From assembly GCA_938049225.1 (NCBI GenBank), contig CALICM010000049.1, positions 1-61,962 of the forward strand: DNA of 61,962 bases, in the 5' to 3' direction. Below the pieces are notes generated by a model. The model worked only from the letters and a program-made list of their open reading frames with translations. It was not told the origin of the DNA and made no database searches. Made by a program: the position numbers and the translations under genes. Positions 26,292 through 34,349 of the stretch are shown here, piece by piece (position 1 is the stretch's first letter; each line of letters begins with the position of its first letter). This DNA comes from an uncultured Paracoccaceae bacterium (lineage in GTDB: Bacteria; Pseudomonadota; Alphaproteobacteria; Rhodobacterales; Rhodobacteraceae).

Positions 26292-26815
26292 TCAGCGGAG
26301 CGATCCACGAGCAGGAAAATCCGTTGCAAGGCTCGGGCGCGGTCATTTCGGGACCAGGTCTTTGCCAAGCGCGCACGACCTGCAACGGGCGAAAGCGATC
26401 CTCAAGCGGTTGAAGCGCCCCATCCCCTCCTGGCGGCAACACGCAAACATCAGCCGTGTGAGGTCGAAATTCAACGTGAACTTCGTGCCTCTGCAATTGA
26501 AACTACACCTCAGTTTTCCACTGCTTTCATCAGGAGATCTGCCGCAGACGCCTCCAGCGCTGGAACGGGGTTCGCCGTTGGAGAGCACGAACGCAAAATC
26601 CGAAATCGCGGACGTCCATGTCGCGAAGAAAGAGAACGGGTGCGATCCGCTATAGCGAAATCGATTTAATCTGCAACATAGCTTATCAAAATCTGCGTTC
26701 GAAATCAGCATCTTGCTGATTGAGAGGCCGTAGGTTTTGTTTCAGATTTACCGAATTTTGCTCTAATCTCGCCAAAGCGAGCCGCAGCCCAGCCGGGGTG
26801 CTGCCCTATTTGCGT
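26292..26815 (+). other. 524-bp interval with no gene recognised
   Basis: The stretch between the MFS gene and the EI24-type gene is lower in GC than its neighbours. The longest frames (about 120 codons, both strands) have poor composition and no match to a family I know. The purine-rich segment 26580-26660 is the only part that looks unusual. It may be degenerate DNA like the 21-kb region. Confidence 0.4.
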
Positions 26816-27514
26816 TTAGGACTGGATTGGTGAGGCCCACATCAGCCGATGGGCCATATGCGTATAAGCCGCCACGCCGATCACCGGCACGGCCAGGTTC
26901 AGCAGCGGTATGCTAAGCGGTATTGCCATCAACACCCCCGCTGCCCAGATCTGCCCCCGGTTTTGGCGGCGCAGGCGCGTCGCGGCTGGGCGGCCCAAGC
27001 GGCGGGCGGCGACCAGTTGGAAATACTCGCGGCCCAGCAGATAGCCGTTGACGGCCCAAAAGACAAAGGGCGCCAGAGGTGCCGAGAGGACATAAACCCC
27101 CAGCGCCAAAGTGTTGGCCACAACCACGATCAATAGGAAGGCGATGGCGTCGCGGATCGCCTCGGTCATCGGAAGGCGTGGTGCGGGGGTCAGATGCGGG
27201 TAGTGCCGCGCCTCGACCGCATCGGCGATGTCATCCAGAAAGAAGCCGACACAGACAAAGGCCACCGGAAGCATCAGAAAGACCGAGGCGCCCAGAAGCA
27301 GCATGACCGCCGCCCAAGACAGCCAGGGCGCATTCAGGTCGACTGACAGGACCCACAGGTCCAGGGTGTCGGGCAGGATCCAACCCAAAAGTCCCAGGAT
27401 CAGCCAACTGGTGCCGATCAGGATGCCGATGGTGATGCCCAGGGCTTTGAGCACCGTCAGGGCGAAGCGCGGGTCGCCCAATTGGCTCAGCGCGCGGGTG
27501 ATGTCGCCCAGCAT
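26816..27514 (-). CDS. EI24/CysZ-type integral membrane protein
   Basis: 232 residues from the ATG at 27514, five bases after the nitroreductase stop; the family start MLGDITRALSQLGDPRF supports this over the longer frame. It has four or more hydrophobic segments, an RYPHL-like soluble patch (YPHLTPAPRLPMTE) and the C-terminal GREYFQLVAARRLG segment that is typical of the EI24 domain family, which includes the sulfate transporter CysZ. Bacterial members take up sulfate or have unknown roles. No cysteine synthesis genes are adjacent, so a sulfate role is only a possibility. Confidence 0.8.
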   Translation of the reverse strand: MLGDITRALSQLGDPRFALTVLKALGITIGILIGTSWLILGLLGWILPDTLDLWVLSVDLNAPWLSWAAVMLLLGASVFLMLPVAFVCVGFFLDDIADAVEARHYPHLTPAPRLPMTEAIRDAIAFLLIVVVANTLALGVYVLSAPLAPFVFWAVNGYLLGREYFQLVAARRLGRPAATRLRRQNRGQIWAAGVLMAIPLSIPLLNLAVPVIGVAAYTHMAHRLMWASPIQS

Positions 27515-27518
27515 CGGC

Positions 27519-28097
27519 TTAGTGGGTAAGCCAGGTGGTCTTCTGCCGCACATCTGGGCGCGGCCGCTCGGGCGGGGGGCTGGTTTCGGTGCCCAAGACG
27601 ATGTACCCAGCGACCTGCTCGGTCGGGGTCAGGTCGAGGGCGCGGGACAAAAACTGGGGATCGGTCGCGGTCCAGCCGGTCAGCCAATTGGCCCCCCAGC
27701 CGGCCGCAAGGGCCGCGTTGACCAGGCTGAGACAGACAGCACCCGCAGAATGAGCCTGTTCGACAGGTGGTACCTTCTCACTGTGGACCGGCGCCGAGAT
27801 GACGGCGATCATCAGCGGGGCGGCAGCGAACATCATCGCCGATTTCTCGGCTTTTTCAGCATCCAGGCCGCGGGTCGGGGCCATGTCGCGGCACAACTCG
27901 GCCAGACGGGCCAGCGCTGGGCCCTGCAGAATGATTAACCGCCAAGGCTCGAGCTTGCCGTGATCAGGCACCCGCAGACCTGCGGTTAAGATCGGCTGCA
28001 GCGCTGCCGCATCAGGTGCGGGATCTGTCAGCGTCTTGGCGGGGCGCGAACGCCGGTTCAGAAGAAACTCAAGCGCTTGAGGGTGCGGTGCGGGCAT
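27519..28097 (-). CDS. Nitroreductase family protein (YdjA-like)
   Basis: 192 residues from the ATG at 28097, which has AAGGA nine bases upstream; the longer frame to 28292 is proline-rich non-coding sequence. It is an FMN-dependent NAD(P)H oxidoreductase of the single-domain nitroreductase type. The N-terminal LLNRRSRPAKTLTDPAPD, with the FMN-binding RRS, is followed by VPDHGKLEPWRLIIL, and GWGANWLTGW occurs in the C-terminal half. This pattern suits the YdjA branch. Natural substrate unknown. It is the first gene of a two-gene unit with the EI24 protein. Confidence 0.85.
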   Translation of the reverse strand: MPAPHPQALEFLLNRRSRPAKTLTDPAPDAAALQPILTAGLRVPDHGKLEPWRLIILQGPALARLAELCRDMAPTRGLDAEKAEKSAMMFAAAPLMIAVISAPVHSEKVPPVEQAHSAGAVCLSLVNAALAAGWGANWLTGWTATDPQFLSRALDLTPTEQVAGYIVLGTETSPPPERPRPDVRQKTTWLTH

Positions 28098-28118
28098 GCG
28101 GCGGGTCCTTATCGGCGG

Positions 28119-28140
28119 GCGGGCCCCGGTTGGGGCCCGC
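28119..28140. repeat. GC-rich hairpin between azoR and the nitroreductase
   Basis: A perfect 9-bp inverted repeat GCGGGCCCC/GGGGCCCGC with a 4-nt loop. Both flanking genes run leftward, but in that direction no T run follows, so it is a poor intrinsic terminator. The short TTT lies on the other side. It may act as a pause or end-protecting stem. Confidence 0.6.
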
Positions 28141-28200
28141 TTTACCAAGGGATCCAAGCCCGGTTTGTCAATCCCAGTGGGTGGATTAGAGCGTTTCGGC

Positions 28201-28773
28201 TTAGGCGGCTTTGGCGGAAGGAAGGGCGGCAATCTGAGCGCGGGCCGCGTCGAGTTTTTTGTCTGTGTCATTACCCAGGGCGTCGGCTGCAATCACGGTC
28301 ACATCCGTGATGCCAATGAAACCCAACACATGCCGCAGATAGGGTGTGGCATAGTCCCAAGGACCATCGACCGGCGTGCCGCCCGAGGCGACCACGACAT
28401 AGGCCTTTTTGCCGGTCAGCAGGCCCTCGGGTCCATTTTTGGTATAGCGGAACGTCTTGCCCGCGCGCGCCACTTGATCGATCCAGGTTTTCAGCGCGGC
28501 TGGGATCGAGAAATTATAGACCGGCGCGGCGATGACCAGCGTGTCATGGGCGCGCAACTCGCCAATCAGGGTGGCCGAGGTGTCCAGGATGGGGGCATGT
28601 TCGCCCGTATCGCGGGCGGTAATCCAATCCTCGGTCACAACGGGCAGCCCGGCGCTGACATCGCGGACGGTTATAGGGGCGGCGAGGGTCTGCGCGACTT
28701 CGTCCGCCAACATGCGGGTGACCGAGCCGCTGTGGCGCGCGCTGGAGTGGATCAGAAGTGTATTGGTGGCCAT
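28201..28773 (-). CDS. azoR: FMN-dependent NADH-azoreductase
   Basis: 190 residues from the ATG at 28773 (GGGAGAGC upstream); the ORF extends 19 codons further but without a ribosome site. The flavodoxin-like fold shows the FMN-phosphate loop SSARHSGSVTRMLADE, PVYNFSIPAALKTWIDQVARAGKTF and VVVASGGTP, all typical of AzoR. The enzyme reduces quinones and azo compounds with NADH as a cytoplasmic homodimer, and the usual role is defence against electrophilic quinones. It is a single gene; no LysR regulator lies beside it, although such pairs are common. Confidence 0.92.
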   Translation of the reverse strand: MATNTLLIHSSARHSGSVTRMLADEVAQTLAAPITVRDVSAGLPVVTEDWITARDTGEHAPILDTSATLIGELRAHDTLVIAAPVYNFSIPAALKTWIDQVARAGKTFRYTKNGPEGLLTGKKAYVVVASGGTPVDGPWDYATPYLRHVLGFIGITDVTVIAADALGNDTDKKLDAARAQIAALPSAKAA

Positions 28774-28872
28774 GGTGCTCTCCCGGTTTGACAATGGGAA
28801 ACACCTAGACGGCGAAATGCGTTGAGACAATATGGCCTTCTTTAAATAAATTGTTTCATTTTTTGATACAGT

Positions 28873-29580
28873 TCAGAGCGTAGGATCCGGGGTTGCTAGA
28901 TGCGGGCGTGTCAGGGCGCTGAGGGCACGGCGCTGCGTCCCCTCGACGTCGAAACTCCGCTGGTCCAACCACTGGTCGAAGGCCATGCGCAGGGCGGGCC
29001 ATTCGCTGTCGAGGATCGAGAACCAGGCGGTGTCGCGGTTCCGCCCCTTTACGATCAACGCCTGTCTGTGGGTACCTTCATAGCTGAACCCCAACCGCTG
29101 TGCGGCCCGGCGCGATGGTGCGTTCAGCGCATTGCATTTCCATTCATACCGGCGATAGCCCGCTTCAAAGGCCCAAGCCATCATCAGCACCATTGCTTCG
29201 GTCGCCGCGCGGGTGCGCTGAAGGGCGGGGGCGAAGTTGATGTTCCCAACTTCGATCGAGCCCGCGTTGGGGTTGATGCGCAGATAGCTTGCGACGCCGC
29301 CCACTTGGCCGGTTTCCAGATCGGTGATGGTGTAGAAATGCTGGTCAGTGTTGTTGGCGGCGTCTTCAACCCATGCGGTATAGTCGGCGAGGGTCTCGAA
29401 TGGGCCCTCGAACAGATAGTCCCAGATGGCATCATCGGCCTTATTCGCGGCGAACAGCGCTGGGGCGTCTGCGGGTGTCAGATGCGTCAGTGCAGCATAA
29501 CGGCCTTTAAGCGGTGGGAAGGCCGTGCTGGGCGGCCGCCAATGGGGCACCAGGGGGCCAAGAGGGCGCATGTCGGTCAT
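28873..29580 (-). CDS. GNAT N-acetyltransferase, RimJ/RimL type
   Basis: 235 residues. The protein has the ALTHLTPADAPALFAANK N-terminus, the beta-strand GGVASYLRINPNAGSIEVGNINFAP (residues about 95-119) and the acetyl-CoA binding helix region KCNALNAPSRRAAQRLGFSYEG. These fit the family that acetylates protein N-termini or small amines such as ribosomal protein acetyltransferases. The ATG overlaps the smc stop, so it is translated from the smc message. The link to chromosome segregation is probably only positional. Confidence 0.87.
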   Translation of the reverse strand: MTDMRPLGPLVPHWRPPSTAFPPLKGRYAALTHLTPADAPALFAANKADDAIWDYLFEGPFETLADYTAWVEDAANNTDQHFYTITDLETGQVGGVASYLRINPNAGSIEVGNINFAPALQRTRAATEAMVLMMAWAFEAGYRRYEWKCNALNAPSRRAAQRLGFSYEGTHRQALIVKGRNRDTAWFSILDSEWPALRMAFDQWLDQRSFDVEGTQRRALSALTRPHLATPDPTL

Positions 29581-32500
29581 GCGTCGATCAGTTCCTCGGC
29601 TTGGCGCAGGTCGACGGACACCAATTGGCTGACGCCTTGCTCGGCCATTGTGACCCCGAACAGCCGGTCCATGCGGGCCATGGTGACGGCGTGGTGGGTG
29701 ATGATCAAAAAGCGGGTGTTGGTGCGTTTGGTCATCTCGTCCAGCAGATCGCAGAAACGGGTGACGTTGGCGTCATCCAGCGGTGCGTCGACCTCGTCCA
29801 GCACGCAGATCGGCGAAGGGTTGGCCAGGAACACCGCGAAGATCAGCGACAGGGCAGTCAGCGTCTGCTCGCCGCCCGAAAGCAGGGACAGGGTCGAGAG
29901 TTTCTTGCCGGGTGGCTGGCACATGATCTCGAGCCCCGCCTCCAAGGGGTCGTCGCTTTCGACCAGCACCAGATTGGCTTCGCCACCGCCAAAAAGCGTG
30001 GCAAAGAGGGTCGAGAAATTGGCGTTCACCTCCTCAAAGGCGGCCAGCAGGCGCTGCCGTCCCTCGCGGTTCAAATTGGCGATGCCGCTGCGCAGCTTGG
30101 TGATCGCCTCTTCCAGATCCGCCTTTTCGGCGGCCAGCGTGTCATGCTCGGTCTGGACCTCGGCCGCGTCTTCCTCGGCACGCAGATTGACCGCGCCCAG
30201 GGCGTCGCGCTGGCGGCGCAGACGGTCGACCTGGGTCTCGATCGTCTCCACGTCGGGCATGCGGTCGGCATCGGTGCCCAGGGCTTCGAGCAGGGCCTCA
30301 GGGTTCTGGTTACGCTCTTCCCGGATGCGGTCGGCGGCGGTCAGAGCGCGGTCGGCGGCGGCATCGGCCAAGGCTTCGGCACGGGCGCGGCCCTCGCGCG
30401 CTTCGCTGGCGGTGCGCTCAGTTGCGCGCTCGGTCGTGATGACCTCCCGCAGCGCGGCCTCGCCCAAGACCAACGCATCGCTGGCCGCCTTGCAACGCGC
30501 CTCGGCGGTTGCGATCAGGTCGATGAGCTTGTTGCGGTCTTCGAGGATTTGGTCTGGCAGAGCTTGCGCCTCGACCAGCGTTGCCTGGCTTTCGGCGATG
30601 CGGCTGTCCAGTTCCTGGATCCTTGCGTCAGCGGTCGATAGCCGGTGCTGCCAGCCGCTGATTTCCTGGGTTATTTGCTGGGCGCGCTTTTTGCGCGCAT
30701 CGACATCACGGCGCAGGTCGTCCAGCGCGCCGCGGGCTGTCAGCATTCGGCCGCGCTCGGCTTCCACTGCCTGGCGGCGGTCTTCGAGGGCGGCGCGCGC
30801 AGCGTCCAGATCGCCCAATTCGGCGCGGGCGGCCTCGGCCTCGGCAATGGCCGCTTCGGCCTCGGTCAGATCCTCGGCGCGGCGAGTGCGGGCCAGGGTG
30901 ACGGTTTCCAAGCGGCCGCTGAGCGTGGTGGCCGCGGTTTCGGCCCGTCCCGCTGCGCGCAGGGCGGCGCTGGCGGCATCTTCGGCCTGTTTGCGCGCCT
31001 GGCGGGCGGCCCCCTCGGCCGCCTGGGCGGCGTCGAGGGCCGCCTTGGCCGCATCATAGGCCCCTTGCGCCTGGGCGGCGCGGCTTTGGGCTTCGGCCAG
31101 GGTTTCTTGCAGGGATGTCAAGCGGTTGAGCTGTTGCAATCGCAGCGCGGCCGCGCTTGGGGCATCTTCGGCGGTGGCGACGAACCCGTCCCAGCGCCAC
31201 AGATCCCCTTGAGTACTGACCAAGCGCTGCCCCGCGCGCAGGGCGGCTTGCAGGCGCGGACCGTCTGCTTGGTCGACCACGCCAACATGCGCCAAACGCC
31301 GGGCGAGAACAGCGGGGGCCGTCACAAAATCCGCAAGGGGCTGTGCGCCTTCAGGCAGGTCGGTCCGGGCGAGCGCCTCCAGGGCACGCCAACCGCTGGC
31401 GGCGAGGTCTTCGGTCTCGGGCGCCTTCAGGTCGTCGCCCAGGGCGGCACCCAAAGCGGCCTCGTATCCGAGCTTGGCCCGCACCGTGTCCAGCACTTGC
31501 GGGCCGTCGCCGCTTTCCCGTGCGAGCAGCCGTTCCAACCCGCCAACCTCGGCATTCAAGGCCGAGGCTTCGCCATCGGCTTGCGCACGTGCGCCACGGG
31601 CCTCCGCCTCGGCCGACTGGGCCTCGGCGCGGGCGGCTTCGGCTGCGGTTTGCGCGGTTTCGGTTTGCGTGACCTCGGCCTGCGCGGTCTGCAAGGCGGT
31701 TTGTGCAGCACTCAAATCGGCCTGCGCCTGCGCCTGCTCGTCGGTCAGTCGGGCGGCAGCGGCGTTGGCCTCCTCAAGCTCGCGGGTGGCACGGGTCGCT
31801 TGGCTTTGCGCATCGGTCAGGCGCCGCTCGGCGGATTGGTGGCGGGCCGACAGGCGCGCGGTGTCCTCGGTCAGCTGATCCGCCTCGGCCTCCTGTGCCT
31901 TTAATGCGCCCGCCGCATCTTGTGCCGCCTCTTGTGCGGCTGCGAGCGTCCGATCCTGGCCCGCGCTGGCCTCGTCAATCGCTTTGCTTTCCCATTCCAG
32001 GGCGGTGATGCGTTCGCCCGCGTCGCGGTTCAAACCGCGCTCGCGCTCCGCATCGCGGGACAGCTGATCGATGCGGCTTTGCAAGGTGCTCACGTCCTGC
32101 CGCGCCCGCGCCTCGCGCTCATCCAATGCGTCGCGCGCGACGAGATGGCGCTGTTGGATGGCGGCGGCGATGGCCTCCTCCTCGCGCAATGGTGGTACGG
32201 CGGTTTCGGCGGTTTCCCGCGCGGTCGCGGCCCGGGCAGCCTCGGTCTGGGCGGCGCCGGCGGTTTTGACCGCCTCGGTCAGGCTGGCGGTCGCGGCCAG
32301 CCGTTCGGCCTCGGCCGTGTACCAGCGGCGGAACAAAAGCAGCCCCTCGGCCTCACGCAGGGCCTCGCCGATCTCGCGGTAGCGGGCGGCCTGGCGGGCC
32401 TGTTTGGCCAGGGCCGTCAACTGGGACTGCAGGCTTTCGAGGACGTCCTCGACACGGGCCAGATTGGTCTCGGTCCCGCGCAGTTTCAGCTCAGCCTCGT

Positions 32501-33032
32501 GACGACGTTGGTACAGGCCCGAGATCCCGGCGGCCTCTTCCAAGATCCGTCGCCGTGCTTTGGGTTTGGCGTTGATCAGCTCGGCAATCTGGCCCTGGCG
32601 AACCAGCGCGGGCGAATGTGCCCCGGTGGACGCATCGGCGAACAGCATTTGCACGTCGCGCGCGCGCGCCTCTTTGCCGTTGGTTTTGAAGGCCGAGCCC
32701 GCGTCGCGGGTAATCCTGCGCACGATCTCGAGGTTGTCTTGGTCATTGAACCCAGCCGGGGCAAGGCGCTCGGCATTGTCCAGATGCAGGGTCACCTCGG
32801 CGTAGTTTCGCGCTGGGCGGCTGGCGGCGCCCGCGAAGATAACATCCTCCATCCCACCGCCGCGCATGGCCGAGGCGCGGTTTTCGCCCATCACCCAGCG
32901 CAGCGCTTCGAGCAGGTTGGACTTGCCGCAGCCATTGGGCCCGACCACGCCCGTCAAACCGCGCGCGATCACCATTTCGGTGGGATCCACGAAGCTTTTG
33001 AAGCCCAGCAATCTGAGTTTGGTGAACTGCAT
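29577..33032 (-). CDS. smc: Chromosome segregation protein SMC
   Basis: 1151 residues from the ATG at 33032 (MQFTKLRLLGFKSFVDPTEM). SMC is the ring-forming ATPase that compacts and segregates DNA with ScpA and ScpB. The Walker A GPNGCGKSNLLEALRWVMGE is near residue 33, two very long alanine- and glutamate-rich coiled coils run either side of a hinge at about residues 480-620 (DTVRAKLGYEAALGAALGDD), and the signature LLSGGEQTLTALSL and Walker B ICVLDEVDAPLDD are near the end. The high frequency of alanine in the coils is usual for GC-rich alphaproteobacteria. Confidence 0.96.
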   Translation of the reverse strand: MQFTKLRLLGFKSFVDPTEMVIARGLTGVVGPNGCGKSNLLEALRWVMGENRASAMRGGGMEDVIFAGAASRPARNYAEVTLHLDNAERLAPAGFNDQDNLEIVRRITRDAGSAFKTNGKEARARDVQMLFADASTGAHSPALVRQGQIAELINAKPKARRRILEEAAGISGLYQRRHEAELKLRGTETNLARVEDVLESLQSQLTALAKQARQAARYREIGEALREAEGLLLFRRWYTAEAERLAATASLTEAVKTAGAAQTEAARAATARETAETAVPPLREEEAIAAAIQQRHLVARDALDEREARARQDVSTLQSRIDQLSRDAERERGLNRDAGERITALEWESKAIDEASAGQDRTLAAAQEAAQDAAGALKAQEAEADQLTEDTARLSARHQSAERRLTDAQSQATRATRELEEANAAAARLTDEQAQAQADLSAAQTALQTAQAEVTQTETAQTAAEAARAEAQSAEAEARGARAQADGEASALNAEVGGLERLLARESGDGPQVLDTVRAKLGYEAALGAALGDDLKAPETEDLAASGWRALEALARTDLPEGAQPLADFVTAPAVLARRLAHVGVVDQADGPRLQAALRAGQRLVSTQGDLWRWDGFVATAEDAPSAAALRLQQLNRLTSLQETLAEAQSRAAQAQGAYDAAKAALDAAQAAEGAARQARKQAEDAASAALRAAGRAETAATTLSGRLETVTLARTRRAEDLTEAEAAIAEAEAARAELGDLDAARAALEDRRQAVEAERGRMLTARGALDDLRRDVDARKKRAQQITQEISGWQHRLSTADARIQELDSRIAESQATLVEAQALPDQILEDRNKLIDLIATAEARCKAASDALVLGEAALREVITTERATERTASEAREGRARAEALADAAADRALTAADRIREERNQNPEALLEALGTDADRMPDVETIETQVDRLRRQRDALGAVNLRAEEDAAEVQTEHDTLAAEKADLEEAITKLRSGIANLNREGRQRLLAAFEEVNANFSTLFATLFGGGEANLVLVESDDPLEAGLEIMCQPPGKKLSTLSLLSGGEQTLTALSLIFAVFLANPSPICVLDEVDAPLDDANVTRFCDLLDEMTKRTNTRFLIITHHAVTMARMDRLFGVTMAEQGVSQLVSVDLRQAEELIDA

Positions 33033-33243
33033 GGCGGTTGTCTTGTCGTGCCTGTCCTGCGGTGGGGCGATTCCTGCCTTCTGTTCAAATCTTCGGGGCA
33101 CAGGCTTGTGGAGTCAAGCGGCAGACTACCCGATATGGGGGCTGAGGCAGAGTTATCCACAAGATATCTGATCGAAATTGTGAAGTGATCCCTGGGAGCG
33201 GTGCAGTATAACCGACATAACGCTGCCGATGAACAGGATCACC

Positions 33244-33801
33244 ATGACCGATACCCCCCGCCTTTTGGGCATTTCGGGCGCATTGCGCGCTGGTTCCAGC
33301 AACACGCTTTTGGTGCACGAGGCCGCGCGCGCTTTTGGCCCGGCGGACTTCACCTTTGGGGATATCCGCTTTCCGTTGTTCGACGAGGATATCGAAGCCA
33401 GCGATGGTGTGCCTGATATTGTGCACAAACTGGCGGATCACTGCGTGGCAGCGGATGCGATCGTGATCTCGACCCCTGAGTACAACAAAAACATCAGCGG
33501 GGTGCTGAAGAACGCGCTGGATTGGCTGAGCCGGACAGGCAAGGCCCCGCTGACGGGCAAACCGATTGCGGTGATGTCCTCGGCCGCGGGCCGCGCAGGG
33601 GGTGAGCGGACACAGTATTCCCTGCGGCACTGCCTGACCCCGTTCAACCCACGCATTTTGCAGGGGCCCGAATTGATGGTGGCTGGGGCCAACGCGGCTT
33701 TTGGCGACGACGGGCGCTTGCTGGACGCGAAAACCTTTGAGGTTTTGACCCGATTGATGGGCACGTTGCGGGCTGAAATTGGCAAAGACACGGGCCGATA
33801 A
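33244..33801 (+). CDS. NADPH-dependent FMN reductase
   Basis: 185 residues from the ATG at 33244, which has AGGATC just upstream; an ATG 15 bases earlier is possible but has no site. The flavodoxin-like fold contains LGISGALRAGSSNTLL (FMN phosphate loop), STPEYNKNISGVLKNALDWLSR and VMSSAAGRAGG, as in ChrR/YieF and ArsH-type quinone reductases. It would reduce flavin or quinones with NADPH in the cytoplasm. It is divergent from smc and stands alone. Confidence 0.9.
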   Translation: MTDTPRLLGISGALRAGSSNTLLVHEAARAFGPADFTFGDIRFPLFDEDIEASDGVPDIVHKLADHCVAADAIVISTPEYNKNISGVLKNALDWLSRTGKAPLTGKPIAVMSSAAGRAGGERTQYSLRHCLTPFNPRILQGPELMVAGANAAFGDDGRLLDAKTFEVLTRLMGTLRAEIGKDTGR

Positions 33802-34349
33802 GGGACTGCGGCGCGTGTACTCACAATGCCGCCGCTCTGACATAGCGCCCACAAAGCAAGCCGATCAGTGCGAGGCGATTGATACGGCGCTGAGATTGTA
33901 ACATGACTCACGCCAAACTGAAGTTACACAGCGTGGCAGTGTTGCGACAGCCGCAGAGCGATGCACCGTAGGCAAGGGTCAACATGCCACGCATCAGGCT
34001 GTTTTTTGCCCATTTAGTCAAAAAGATGGCACTGCCATATTCTTTCCACATTTCTCTCCCTAGCCTGCGAGCCTGGGTATCAGGCGTCTTGTCAGCCCTT
34101 GCACAGCACTTCGGCAACAACACAACTTTGTATGAGGGACAAATTGCTGATGACACCCGACCAGCCTGTAGGCGCGCCCACAACCTGCGCGCATTGACAC
34201 CCATCAGGATTGGGCAGCCACAGTGACTTCTGCCCGAACCCAGTAGCCACCCGCCACCGTTGGAGAGTTTCGTGGACAATATTAATGAGAACACTGGCAA
34301 CAGCACAGAACCAACGGGGTGCGGCGCCATGGCTGAGGAGGCTCTGTAG
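33802..34349 (+). other. 548-bp interval upstream of the CEMIP-like gene, no gene recognised
   Basis: No frame here resembles a known family. The leftward frame across 33908-34408 has a plausible-looking stretch (SAIFLTKWAKNSLMRGMLTLAYGASLCGC) that I could not place. In-frame with the big gene, a GTG at 34272 opens 26 codons that end in TAG directly before the ATG at 34350. The region lacks the N-terminal G8 domain that relatives of the big protein have. Confidence 0.4.

Noticed and set aside
26343-26711. Leftward 122-codon frame in the 26.3-26.8 kb gap
   Set aside because: Cysteine- and serine-rich composition, no ribosome site, and no recognisable motif.
33085-33852. Leftward 255-codon frame opposite the FMN reductase
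   Set aside because: The opposite strand has a complete flavodoxin-fold enzyme; this frame is its shadow.
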